Shown piece after piece: positions 35,395-45,700 of a stretch of DNA of 64,000 nt. The stretch's first letter is position 1. Each line of letters opens with the position of its first letter. Under the pieces are notes generated by a model that had not been told where the DNA came from, made no database searches, and saw nothing but the letters and a program-made list of their open reading frames with translations. The stretch covers positions 240,269 to 304,268 of the forward strand of contig JAAOMT010000134.1 of the NCBI GenBank assembly GCA_016748015.1. Reading direction: 5' to 3'. The position numbers were made by a program, and so were the translations under genes. Source of the stretch: Geosiphon pyriformis (taxonomy: Eukaryota > Glomeromycota > Glomeromycetes > Archaeosporales > Geosiphonaceae).

Positions 35395-36317
35395 TTAATA
35401 TTAAGCTCTGTCAAGATCTCTCAAATCTCCTAACTTTAATTCTCTGTCTTTGAGTATTTCTTGAACTTTTTTCTTGAGAGTTACTTGGGTTATTTTGTTC
35501 TATAATTCTTCAAATTGGGTGTTGGTTATTTTTCCCATTTGGTTAACTGTAATGGAGTTCATTTCTGGATTAAGTAGGATTTCTGGTCTGTCTTAGAATC
35601 CAGTATATAGCCAATATATGGCTCTTGCTTGTGTAATCAAATTGTTTTTTCCTACAAATTGTTCTAGTTGTTGTAGTATTGTTGTATCAAATAATTGTTT
35701 TGTTTTATCTGTGTATAAGTTTTGAATATTCAAGTGTTATCCCAAGTGAAAATAACAAAAGTTTCTTGAAAATTTGTGTATCCATTATTTCCAAGTTTTT
35801 TTGGTCAACTCTTGATATATGGCAATACTTATTAGTTCTTCTATTGCTAATTTTATTTTCAGAACCATTTTGTCAATAGTGTTTTCTGTTTTCCTTTGAA
35901 TTTTATATTTGGGTATCTTTCTGGTATCTCAGTATTGAATGGTTTATTGGTTGATAGTAATTTCTATATTCTGTTGTTGAATAAATTGGAAGAGTTGTTG
36001 TGCTAGTGAGTGAATGTTGTTAGTGATTTCCATTTTTTTGAAGTCTTCTGTCATGTTTACCATGTCTTTATATTCTCTTTTAATTATTCAATTTTATGTG
36101 TTTGGTTCAATGATTATGATTGGTTTTAATGGAATCTTATCTGGTTGAATTAATATTCTCTGTACTCCTAATTGTGAAATATTACTGGTGAATAATAATG
36201 CTGTATGATGATATAGTTTCAGTCAATCACTATGTGCTGTTTTGGTTAAGATTTTGTTGTTTAACCTTAATTTATAAGCTCCATTTCAAAGAATTTTTTC
36301 TATGTGAAATGGTCTAT
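35395..36317 (-). pseudogene. R2 integrase C-terminus and post-integrase domain
   Basis: From 36317 down: FHIEKIL-like and AYKLRLNNKILTKTAHSD (integrase C-terminal module), a variable middle, then KFSRNFCYFHLG, HLNIQNLYTDKTKQLFDTT, ILQQLEQFVGKNNLITQARA, NPEMNSITVNQMGKITN and EVQEILKDRELKLGD-like (with Lys for Glu). It matches B2 32760-33142 almost residue for residue. A 66-codon hydrophobic plus-strand frame at 35679-35879 is its antisense. Confidence 0.65.
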
Positions 36318-36774
36318 TGTTATAAGTGATTACTTGAGATCTTAAGGCAAATAACAAATCTGTAACTTGGTGCTCAATTGATATAATGTTGTTAGTAATA
36401 TCTGAAGGTGTGTTTATCTAAAGACTTTGGTTAAGTCCTTTGTATAATGGACAGAGATTCAGTGGTAATAGTTTTATTTATAGCTTCCCAAAACTGTAGT
36501 TTTGTCAATTTCTTTCTTAGCTTGATGGCCGGTATTCTTCTTGGTAAGCTATCCTCAATTGAGTGTCCTACCCTTATTCTTGGATTTTTTACTAGTGCTA
36601 TATCTTGACATCAGTACCCTGTGTATTAATCCTCAATAGAGTTAGTAATAACAACAATTAAACAAGAAAATAAAAGAAATAACATAAAAAAATGAGTCAA
36701 GACAATATGCAAGTTAGTATTTGTCAATAGTCATGATCAAGAGCTATTGTTCTAGTGTGGTTAAGTATCAATTG

Positions 36775-36797
36775 CTATCAACATGAAGTGTTGATAG
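36775..36797. other. Hairpin I, perfect 9-bp stem in the R3 LTR
   Basis: CTATCAACA, TGAAG, TGTTGATAG. The 5' LTR of the same element has the identical stem with loop TGGAG at 44249-44271. In B1 the stem is TTATTAACA/TGTTAATAA, still fully paired. Confidence 0.8.
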
Positions 36798-36917
36798 TGA
36801 AGAGTGGATTTGGATGGTAAATAATTTATTTATTCAATATTTGTGAATTGGAGATTTCTAACTAAAAGATTCTGTCCTTTTCTACTTTTAATACTACCAC
36901 TATATATACATAATTAA

Positions 36918-37085
36918 TGTTCTACAAGATTGCTCACATTTTCAAGCAATGTGTTATGATTTCTTGAGCAATGCTTACATTGCTGAGTGATGTGTTCTAA
37001 TTTTTTAACATCGCTTCACATTGCTAAGCAATGTGCCATGTTTTCTGACATTGCTTTACATTGCTGAGCAATATGCTCACATGCT
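36918..37085. repeat. Palindromic CATTGC-GCAATG array in the R3 3' LTR
   Basis: Repeated AGCAATGTG / CACATTGCT blocks, for example ACATTGCTAAGCAATGTG near 37030 and ACATTGCTGAGCAATATG near 37055. Each block forms a short hairpin. It occupies the place where the B2, R2 and B1 LTRs have the GAATTC-rich repeats. The 5' LTR of R3 has a shorter version at about 44398-44458. Confidence 0.85.
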
Positions 37086-37159
37086 AAATACTATTTTCTT
37101 ATTGGTCTGCTATTTTCCATATCTATTTTCTTTTTATGAGTAACATTATCTCCTCCTTT

Positions 37160-38070
37160 AATATTGAGCTCTATCAAAATCTTCATTTTGAATTAATTCT
37201 AATACTTCTTTTTCAAGTATTGTTTGTTCAACTCTGTTTTTCATGTCTTCTACTTGTGTATTGTTCATTTTTCCCCATTGGTTAATGGATATGGTTTCTA
37301 TGTCGGAGTGTAACAGTATTTCTGGATAGTTCTAAAATATGTTGTGCAGTTAATAAATTGTTTTCACATGTAGTGTCAAGTTTATCTTTTTCTTAATGAA
37401 TTCTTCAATTTGCTGTATTATGTTTTGGTTAAATACTCTCTTGGATTTGTTGATATACAATTCCTAAATATTCAACTTTTAACTTAATTGGTAGTAACAG
37501 TATGATATTGGAAGTTGTTCTGTCTATTGTTTCCAATTTTCTTTTGTAAGTTCTTCTGTTGGCACCATAATAGATAATTTTTCAAAAGTGTTCTTTACTT
37601 TTTCAATTATGTTATCTGACCAGTTTTTATCATTCTTTGGTGAATGCTAATATGGTGTATTCTTTGTCTTTCTTTTGGTGTTTTGATAGCAAATTGTTTG
37701 ATTATTAATGATAATTTCTATATCTAACTGTTGTTGACTTAAAGCCTAAAACAATTGTTAAGCTATTATGTGAATCTGATCTAGTATTTCCATTTTTCTT
37801 GGTTGCTTTTGTCACGTATACTGTGTCTTTATATACTCTTTTATTGTTTGATTTTATGTGTTTGGTTTAATAATTATGATTGATTTCAGATCTCATGGAA
37901 TCTTGTCTGATTAAACTAGTATTCATTGTACTTTTAATTGTGGAATTTTATTGGTGGATGATGATGCTATTTGGTAATATGGTTTCAGTCAATCACTATG
38001 TGCTGCTTTGGTCAAGATTTTGTTGTTCAATCTTAATTTATAAGCTCTATTTCCAAGAATTTTTTCAATG
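37160..38070 (-). pseudogene. R3 post-integrase domain and integrase C-terminus
   Basis: Minus-strand peptides: AYKLRLNNKILTKAAHSD (near 38010-38045), a Gln-rich middle (LFxALSQQQLDIEIIIN), then KLNIxELYINKSKRVFNQN, PEILLHSDIETISINQWGKM and EKEVLELIQNEDFDRAQY, ending just before the polypurine tract (complement of TTATCTCCTCC at 37146). The middle part differs from R2 and B2 more than the end does. Unknown function. Stops at Gln and Trp positions. Confidence 0.6.
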
Positions 38071-39240
38071 TGGAATGGTCTGTCCTATTTGGGGTCAAAT
38101 TTTTTACTCCATTGTTTTTCTACTTTAGTACAATGTAGAAGTACTTTGTCTCCAATCTTGAATTCAACTAGTTTGTCTGGTAGTTGGTTATCATGTCTCT
38201 CTTTTTGTTTCTCTTGTGACTTTTGGATGTTATCAACTGCTCTTCGTTACTTGTTTTCTAGAGTTTCTATCAAGTCATATGTTCTTTTTAGCAATGTTTT
38301 CTGAAAATTGTCTTTAGTTATTGGTTTTGTTGGATAAGTATTGACTTCTATCTTGACTGGTAATATTGCTGTTCTACTCTATACTAATTCAAATGGTGTT
38401 GCTTGTGTAGTGTCTTGTTTTATTGTTCGATAAGCAAATAATACTAATGGTATAAACAAATCCCATTCATCCTGGTTTTCTTGGCTGAGTTTGGCAATTG
38501 CTTTACACAATGTTTTATTAAATCTTTCAACTAAACCATTTGTTTGTGGATGATATAATGATGATAGTGGTCTTTTAATTCCGAATCTTTGGCTCAATTC
38601 TGCTAGTGTTCTGTTCACAAAGTGAGTTCCTTGGTCTGATAATAATTTTTTTGGACATTCATGTCGACAAATCAGATCTTGATAAATGAATTTGGCAATA
38701 GATTCTGCATCCACTCTTTGAATTGCTTTTGTTTCTGGCCATTTAGTGAGATAGTCCATGGCTACTGCAATATATCTATTTCTTCTGCTGGTAATTGTTA
38801 ATGATCTGACTAAGTCAATTCCAATGCAATTGAATGGTTGTCCCACTTTGATTGGTCTCAGTGGTTCACTGGGTTTTGTTTCTCCTTTTTTTTGACAAGA
38901 ATCACAATTTTGAACATATTGGATGATGTCTGGATACATTGATGGCCAATAGTATTTTTTTCTGGTTCTTTCCATGATTGCTTCTTTGTGGAAATGTCCT
39001 GCTGTTGGATCTGAGTGCATGTTGAACAGTATTGTTTTTTTCTTTGGTTCTGTAACTACTCTAGTTGGTTGATCTGGATTTTGTTTATTTTTCCGATAAA
39101 GTATGTTTTGGTGAGTGATAAAATATTTTGATTGTTGTTTAATACTATTTCGTTCTGATTGAGATAATTTCTCCTTGAACTGTTAAGTATCTATATAATG
39201 TTTGAGTTGTTGGTATTTTTGTGTATTCATCTTTTATTAT
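38071..39240 (-). pseudogene. R3 integrase, core open for 213 codons
   Basis: Integrase joins the cDNA to the host DNA. Open from 39020 down to 38379. His pair at residues 2 and 9 (HSDPTAGH), Cys pair 39/42 (CDSCQ), catalytic Asp69 (IGIDLV), Asp129 (LSDQGTHF) and Glu165 (LVERFN), with the classic 35-residue spacing between the last two. All catalytic residues are intact. Beyond the stop the linker continues (LKRTYDLIETLENK) to EFKIGDKVLLHCTKVEKQW. This is the best integrase in the window. Confidence 0.88.
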
Positions 39241-40690
39241 ATTTTTGTTGGATTTGGTTTGATTTTGTTATATTTTTGGATTGAATGTTCTTAGATTTGT
39301 CTTATTTGTGACAAACCATCTGCATTTCCATTGTCTTTTCCCTTTTTATAATGTATGGTATAAGTATATGGTGAGAGTGTCATTTTCCATTTGAATTGTT
39401 TGTCATCTCCAAATTTTTGTTTTTGGAGTAATGTCAGTCCTTTGTAATCTGTATACATTTCAAACTTCTGGCTCAAGTATTTTTTCTATTTCATGACTGC
39501 CCAATAAATTGCTAAATGTTCTAGTTCTGGTGTTCCATAATTTTTTTTAGCTGGAGTTAAACCTTAGCTGGCATATATGACTGGATGTTCTTTTCTATCT
39601 GGTCTTTTATGTGATAGTACCACTTCCAATGCTTGGCCTGATGTATTGGTAATAATGATAAATGGTTTATTGTGATCTGGATAAATAAGTACTAGAGCTT
39701 GTATAAGCTTTCTTCTTAGAATATCAAAAGCTTTTTGTTGTGCTTCTGTTTATTTGTATTTCACATTCTTGGTTTGGAGATGATTGAATGGTTGGGCTAT
39801 CTTAGAAAAGTTTTTGATAAAGCATTGATAATAGCCTGCGAATCCCAAAAATGATTTTAACTCTGTCATATTGGTTGGTACTGGAAAGTTCTTGACTATC
39901 TCTATCTTTTTTGGATCTGTTTTGATGCCGTTTTTGCTTACTATGTGCCCTAAAAAGTTTAATTCTGTCTTGTCAAAGAAGCACTTATTGGTGTTCAACT
40001 TTAGCCCTGCTTGTCATAGTCTTTCAAACACTTGTTGTAGATGATGTAAATAATCATCGAATGTTTTGGAGAACACATTGGTGTCATCTAAATAAATAAC
40101 TACTGATTTCTACAATAAGCCAGTATATACTATTTCCATTAGCCATTGAAATATGGCTGGAGCATTCATCAAACCAAATGGCATGACTTCAAACTCAAAA
40201 TTTTCTTCTCTCATTGTAAAAGCTGTTTTTTCTTTGTCTGCTGGATCCATAGCTACTTGCCAGTATTCACTGTCTAAATCCAGTGTTGAGAACCATTTAT
40301 TTCCTCCAAAAGCATCAAATAGCTTCTGGATTTGTGGAGTTGAATAGCTGTCTCTGCAGATGACTCCATTGAGTTTTCTATAGTCCACACAAAATCTGAT
40401 CTTTTTATTCTTTTTCTGGACGAGTACCACTGGTAATAACCATGGGCTCATAGATAGCTGAATTAGTCTGTTGTCAAGCATTTGGTTGATCTCTTAACAG
40501 ATAATCTCATGGCTGGCTGGTGGTACTCTGTATGCTTGTTGTTTGATTGGCATAGCATCTCCAGTCTTGATCTAATGTTGGATGATGTCAATCCTGCCAA
40601 ATTTGTTTTTGCTAGTAAAGATGTCATTGAAGTTGTTGAGTAACATCTTGAGTTGTATATGTTAAAGTGGGTCTAAATTTCCTATGTTCA
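39241..40690 (-). pseudogene. R3 RT and RNase H with intact YLDD
   Basis: RT stretch 40481-40110: KKIRFCVDYRKLNGVICRD, WFSTLDLDSEYWQVAMDPAD, FEFEVMPFGLMNAPAIFQ. Then a TAG, and VIYLDDTNVFSKTF at about 40060-40100, the only intact YLDD among the Gypsy copies. The open stretch 39998-39750 gives LNFLGHIVSKNGIKTDPKKI and FLGFAGYYQCFIKNFSKIAQP. RNase H continues with IIITNTSGQALEVVLSHK (first Asp to Asn), PELEHLAIYWAVMK and FEMYTDYKGLTLLQKQKFGD (39476-39291). Confidence 0.88.
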
Positions 40691-41141
40691 TTTGTTTCAA
40701 TTGTTTTGATTAGAGCAAATAACATTCATTTCATCCGTAGATTGTTTGTAACATAATATCTACATATCTGCATAGCTGTGGAAAGTCTGAAATAATGCTT
40801 GGTGGTTGATTTTCTAATTCAGTGCTTATGTATCCAATGATAATTTCCTCTGGTATTGTAATGGCATCTCTTGTAGTGTTGTAAATGGAAATTTTGATAT
40901 GGTTGTGGTTTTTGGCTGGTATGTGGAGATTGATGAGTCCAATCTTTTTTGATTCACAAAGGCTTGTTTCTGCTTCAAAAATCTGATCCTTATCTTTCAC
41001 CTTTCTCTCTATAATTACTATGTACTGGTCATATAGTAGAATGGAAATTACTTGACTGGTTGAGATAATTTCTCCTTGGCCAATCATTTTTTCTTTTGCC
41101 ATATTGACTGATATATCTATTCTACTCATGGATTTGAATTC
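40691..41141 (-). pseudogene. R3 pre-RT beta-rich segment
   Basis: Open for 132 codons (41129-40731), in the gag-pol order just after the dUTPase core. It begins at the former motif 5 region (SMSRIDISVNMAKEK) and continues IISTSQVISILLYDQYIVI, CESKKIGLINLHIPAKNH, IKISIYNTTRDAITIPEE and FPQLCRYVDIMLQTIYG. Similar segments follow the dUTPase in every copy. A beta-rich spacer ahead of RT is seen in other Ty3/Gypsy pol proteins. Its job is unknown to me. Confidence 0.7.
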
Positions 41142-42053
41142 CTATATTTCTCTAGCTGTTATCCCTAATTTTTTCCTTTTTCCCACTAATATTAACTGAG
41201 CTACTCTAACCAGAGGCAGGAATATTGCCTGTGCTATTTTTTCATTGGGTTCTATAATATAGGTCTTTTCTGAGTTATTTTGTAGCATTGCCATGATATT
41301 TCCCACATATTCAGTGTTGATTATTCTTCCTTTTATAATAATTTCTTTTTTTGCTAAACTACTTCTATAAGCTAGTTGAACCATGGTTGTTGCTAGTATT
41401 TCCAATGCTATTTTCAAATCAATGTAGGTGTGCAAATGTGGCTCTAGTTTGATGGCATTTTTCCCTAGATACCTCAAATCAAACCCTGTATCAGTATCAT
41501 GCACACACTCTGGCATAATACTTTCACTATTATCACTGAACCATTTAAGTTCCTGTTCCTTAGTAAAGTCAGGAAGTGCAATAAATGTTTTGGGGTTTGA
41601 ATTGGAGTTTGAATTATTGTAAATTTCATTGCCATTCAAAGCTGAGCTGGAACTGTTGTTTTTGTCATCATCATTGTTGGAGTTTGAATCAGGATTGAAA
41701 GTTGATTCCAATTCTGCTGCGCAGTTGCTTATTGGTTTATCTTCTTCTGGAATTGTGTAGATCATGTGTGATGGTGGATTGTAAATGAGGTCACACTTAT
41801 TACAATACTGAAAGTCACAGGGAATTAAGCAATGTTGACATAATTGAGTGTTTAACTGCTCTAAACACTGCTCTTGTTCTTCCCTAGTAGGTGCCAAATG
41901 CTGGTAATGTTTATGAAATTCTTCTGGATCATCTTCAATGTTGCCAAAGATATCAAAAATTTGGATGTATTCAGGTTCAGAAAGAGATAGAGGGTTGTTT
42001 TTGATCTCTAGTAATTCACTGGTTGTCACACTTTCTGCTTTTGCATATGCCAT
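41142..42053 (-). pseudogene. R3 CxxC module, acidic linker and dUTPase (303 open codons)
   Basis: Residues 72-87 hold five Cys (CQHC-x3-C-x4-CNKC), a zinc-ribbon-like cluster. Residues 120-153 are an Asn/Ser/Asp linker. Residues 186-303 are a dUTPase: motif 1 DTGFDLRY with its Asp, motif 2 YRSSLAKKEIII (Gly to Glu), motif 3 GRIINTEYVGNIMAML (catalytic Asp to Asn), motif 4 NEKIAQAIFLPL. Motif 5 falls past the stop as EFKSMSR. The copy is inactive by its motif 3 and 5 changes, all G to A. It is the clearest example of the fused Cys-module plus dUTPase layout. Confidence 0.88.
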
Positions 42054-42430
42054 TCTCTATAGTTCATCTTTGTCATGGGTATATCTTTCCAATTGTCGCA
42101 ATGCTCATTTCCAGGTGTCGTTGATTGGTGTTCCTTTACTTATCCAATTGTTTATCAGTATAGTGTACTGACATGTCTCATTGCACATTTCTCCACACCC
42201 AGGAATGTTATTCCACATTCCTTCGTCAGGTAGAATAGTTCCACATGCAAGACATGGTTGGTTATCTCACTTTCCTTGTCGTTTTAGTCATCCAAAGTGC
42301 TCTATGATGCATGGGTGGCAGTAGAATCTTGTGGCCATGGAGTATTCCTTGTCATCACCACAGCATGCACCCATTGATAACAATTTTTTGCTGCAATTAA
42401 CGCATTCTAATTTTGGTCAATGATAATTGG
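42054..42430 (-). pseudogene. R3 upstream Cys-rich domain
   Basis: Minus-strand frame gives LECVNCSKKLLSMGACCGDD, ATRFYCHPCIIEHFG, a TGA at Trp, NQPCLACGTILPDEGMWNNI and CGEMCNETCQYTILINNWI, joining the next open stretch at WRMAYAKAES. Five Cys pairs are visible, so together with the CQHC/CNKC cluster downstream there are about fourteen Cys in 170 residues. Probably zinc binding. I cannot name the family. Confidence 0.7.
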
Positions 42431-43340
42431 ATGGTGGTATTGAAGTGTAAGCATATAAACTATAAGTGCTGCTGGTAAGAGTAGTTTCTTTTTCTTTCTC
42501 CTTTTCCTTTCCCTTATCAATTTCTTCTCATTCTCAGTTTGCTGGTTCATCTTGATCATGATTAGTTCTCCAGTTTTGGTCAGTATTCCAGGTAAGTTCT
42601 TTGTTTTCCTTCTCTTTTCTCTTGTCATCCCAAGAAAGTATTGGTGGTAGCTTATTGTGGTCTTCATTAGCCTAAAAGACTTGGTATGCTTTCCAGGTAG
42701 GTTTTTTTTTTCTTCTTTGAATTTGATAAGTGGAGCTGATGGCATAGTAATGGGTTTGAAATGGCCACATGTGGCTGGTACATATGTGTGTAATTCATTC
42801 TGGCTAAGCTGGAGCTCTTGAGTGTTCCAATCAAATGTCACATTGATTTTGAACAGCCAGTCATTACCCACCAGTGGTTGGTATTGGGTAGCTTCCATGA
42901 CTAATACCTTGATTGGTACTATAATGCCATTGATTTTTATGGGCAAGTTATCTATTTCACCAATTGGAATCTTGGTGGCTCCATCAGTGGTAATTATCCT
43001 TGTACTGGCAGCTCGATCAACTTGGCGACCTAATTGGTCCATGAACTGTCTTGTAATAATGCTGCCCACTGATCTACTATCTAGAATCAGTTTGATGGAC
43101 TGACCATCAATTTTGGCATCCATGTACATTGCTGTAATAGGTTTTTCCTTGAGTGTGGCTTTACTGAACAAAGGGGTTTCTGTCAGTTCCTCAATTTTGA
43201 AAGAAAATATAGCTGCTAAAGACTTGTCTTCTATAACAGTGACTGGCGGAATATTGGTAAGTAATTGCTTCTGTTTGGGTTCCCAAGTGTTGGGTAAGGC
43301 ATCTTCTGAGGTAGCCAAAAGACTTAAATAGTTCTGGGAA
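42431..43340 (-). pseudogene. R3 aspartic protease and basic spacer (303 open codons)
   Basis: Open 43318-42407. AAIFSFKIEELTETPLFSKA, then ITAMYMDAKIDGQSIKLILD and SRSVGSIITRQFMDQLGRQ, with DSG changed to DSR (GGA to AGA). Then ATKIPIGEIDNLPIKINGII and PLVGNDWLFKINVTFDWNTQ. The end is a Lys/Arg/Glu-rich spacer (residues about 215-280) read in a shifted frame. The protease is likely inactive through Gly to Arg. Confidence 0.8.
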
Positions 43341-43760
43341 CTTGGGTTTTAAGTATATCTGGTGGTTGGATATGTTGGGGTGTTACTACCAGTGTTTGTA
43401 GTTTTTTTTTGCCTTTACTTGCGTAGGTGATTGAGTATCTCTGTTGTGTGTGATGCTCAATTTCTTTATTAATCTTAGTGATGATGGATGTGAAATTATA
43501 GTTTGTTGGTAAGCTACTGTTTTGGATTAATTTGTTGTAAAAAGTTTCTCTTGCTGATTCAGTATTTGTTGCTGTTCCTAATAAGTAGGCAATTTTTTCA
43601 TTAACATAAAAGTTAAAGACTGATTCTGCTAATATGTGATTCGGGGTTAATCCCAAATGTTAACAGTAGTGTTGAAATAAGGATTTTGCGAATCCTAAAT
43701 GGTTTGCTCCTATATTTTCTGATTCTGCCACTGTTAATTTTTTTGTTGGTGCTGGTTCTC
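43341..43760 (-). pseudogene. R3 gag remnant (N-terminal part only)
   Basis: Minus-strand frame begins VAESENIGANHLGFAKSLFQ at about 43730, with GTG where R2 has ATG. It continues in the 110-codon stretch 43656-43324: ESVFNFYVNEKIAYLLGTAT, ARETFYNKLIQNSSLPTNYN, KKLQTLVVTPQHIQPPD. It then jumps straight to the sequence that in R2 and B2 follows the zinc knuckle tail (ACTTAAAACCCAAG). Capsid and knuckle, about 1.7 kb in R2, are missing. Confidence 0.85.
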
Positions 43761-43770
43761 TGTAAGATTA

Positions 43771-43791
43771 TACCTTACAAAGAGCACCAAA
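43771..43791 (-). other. R3 primer binding site
   Basis: Minus strand next to the 5' LTR reads TTTGGTGCTCTTTGTAAGG. The same site is found after the B1, B2 and R2 LTRs and, decayed, after A. It would pair with a tRNA 3' end GAGCACCA. The site begins two bases inside the LTR end, normal for Ty3/Gypsy. Confidence 0.65.
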
Positions 43792-44519
43792 TGTTACAAG
43801 TGATTACTTGGGGTCTCAAGGCAAATAACAAACCCATAATTTGGTGCTCAATTGATATAATGTTGTTAGTAATATCTGAAAGTGTGTTTATTTGAAGACT
43901 TTGGTTGAGTCTTTTGTATAATGGACAGAGATTCAGTGGTAATAGTTTTATCCATAGCTTTCCGAAACCACAGTTTTGTCAATTTTTTTCTCAGCTTGAT
44001 GGCTGGTAATCTTCTTGGTAAGCTATTTTTAATCCAGTGTTCTACCCTTATTCTTGGGTCTTTTACTAGTGCTATATCTTGACATCAGTACCCTGTGCAT
44101 TAATTCTTAATAGAGTTAGTAATAACAACAATTAAACAAAAAAATAAAAGAAATAACATAAAGAAATGAGCCAAGGCAATGTGTACGTTAGTATCTGTCA
44201 ATAGCCATGATTAAAAGCTATTGTTTCAGTATGGTTAAGTATCAATTGCTATCAACATGGAGTGTTGATAGTGAAGAATGGATTTGGATGGTAAATAATT
44301 TATTTATTCAATATTTGTGAATTGAAGATTTCTAACTAAAAGATTCTGCCCTTTTCTATTTCTAATGCTACTGCTATATATACTTAATTGATGTTCTATG
44401 AGATCACTCACATTTCTGAGTGATGTGTTATGATTTCTTGAGCAATGTGCTCATGTGCTAAATACTATTCTCTTATTGGTCTGCTATTTTCTATATCTAT
44501 TTTCTTTTTATGAGTAACA
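43792..44519 (-). repeat. R3 5' LTR
   Basis: Plus-strand view starts TGTTACAAGTGATTACTTGG and ends TGAGTAACA. Hairpin I is perfect at 44249-44271. Hairpin II at 44203-44225 keeps six pairs. The CATTGC/GCAATG array is about 100 bp shorter than in the 3' LTR. Confidence 0.9.
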
Positions 44520-44523
44520 CTAT

Positions 44524-45700
44524 CCTATTTGGGATCAAATTTTCTATTCCATTGTTTTTCCACTTTAGTATGATATAAAAGTACTTTGTTTCCAATTTTG
44601 AATTTAACTGGTTTCTCTGGTAGTTGATTATTATGTCTTTTTTTTTGTTTTTCTTGTAACTTCTGAATGTTATCAGCTGCTCTTCGCCATGTGTTTTCTA
44701 ATGTCCTTATTAAGTCATATGTTCTTCTTAACAATGTTTTTTGGAAATTCTTTTCTGTTATTGGTTCTGTTGAATATGTTTTGACTTTTATCTCAACTGG
44801 TAATATTGTTGTTCTACTGTATACTAATTCAAATAGTATTGCTTGTGTAGTATCTTGCTTTATTGTCTAATAAGCAAATAATACTGATGGTATAATCAAG
44901 TTCTATTCATCTTGGTTTTCTTGGCTAATTTTGGCAATGGTTTCACACAATGTTCTGTTAAACCTTTCAACTAGCCTATTTGTTTGTGGATAATATGATA
45001 ATAATAATGGTCTTTTTATTTCAAATCTTTGACTTAATTTTGCCAATGTTCTATTCACAAAGTGAGTTCCTTGATCTGATAGTAGTTTTTTTGAACATCC
45101 ATGTCAACAGATCAAGTCTTAATAAACAAATTTGGCAATGGATTTTGCATCTGCTCTTTGAATGGCTTTTGCTTCTGGCCATTTTGTGAGATAATTTATG
45201 ACTATTGCAATATATCTGTTGTCTCTGCTGGTAATTGTTAATGATCCGACTAAGTCAATTCTGATATGATTGAATAGTTGTCCTACTTTGATTGGTTTTA
45301 ATGGCTTACTGGGTTTTGTTCCACCTTTTCTTTGACAAGCATCACAATTTTGAACATATTGAATAATGTCTGGATATATTGATAACCAATAGTATCTTTT
45401 TCTAGTTTTTTCTATGGTTGTTTCTTTGTGAAAATGTCCTGCTGTTGGGTCTGAATACATGTTGAATAATATTGTTTCTTTCTCTGGTTCTGTGATTACT
45501 CTGGTTGGTTGACCTGGATTCTTTTTGTTTTTCTGGTAAAGTATATTCTGGTAATTGATAAAATATTTTGATTGTTGTTTAATGTTGTTTTGTTTCTTTT
45601 GAGATAATTTTTCTTTGAACAATTGAGTATTTATATAATGTTAGAGTTGTTAGTATTTTTGTATATTCATGTTTTGTTATATTTTTGGGTTGAAATGTTT
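44524..45700 (-). pseudogene. R2 integrase (main part)
   Basis: Open 45622-45119: MYSDPTAGHFHKE (first His to Tyr), YWLSIYPDIIQYVQNCDACQ, RIDLVGSLTITS (first Asp), INYLTKWPEAKAI. After a TAA: LLSDQGTHFVNRTLAK (second Asp), TNRLVERFNRTLCE (catalytic Glu). The C-terminal part KPVKFKIGNKVLLYHTKVEK ends at 44525, where R3 is inserted (KFDPKxD). It continues at 36317. Confidence 0.85.

Larger units (their letters stand above)
36318..37145 (-). repeat. R3 3' LTR
   Basis: Plus-strand view starts TGTTATAAGTGATTAC and ends GAGTAACA. 828 bp against 728 bp for the 5' copy; the difference is in the CATTGC array (36918-37085). Perfect hairpin I: CTATCAACA (36775-36783), loop TGAAG, TGTTGATAG (36789-36797). 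Hairpin II at 36727-36749 keeps the TGATCA loop with two imperfect pairs. Confidence 0.9.
36318..44519 (-). mobile_element. Gypsy element R3, innermost and least decayed, gag deleted
   Basis: 3' LTR 36318-37145, 5' LTR 43792-44519. A perfect 4-bp duplication CTAT (36314-36317 and 44520-44523), inside the integrase of R2 at its RPFHIE codons. It has the longest open stretches of any nested element here (303, 303, 213 and 132 codons) and intact RT YLDD and integrase DDE. Gag has lost about 1.7 kb (capsid and knuckle), so the copy could only move with help. Confidence 0.92.

Noticed and set aside
36918-37085. CRISPR-like array of short palindromic repeats
   Set aside because: Repeats vary in sequence and spacing, there are no unique spacers, and the block lies inside an LTR of a eukaryotic retrotransposon.
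35679-38304. Plus-strand ORFs with hydrophobic, membrane-like proteins
   Set aside because: They are antisense to the R2 and R3 integrase and post-integrase regions; AT-rich coding read backwards gives Phe/Leu/Ile-rich peptides.
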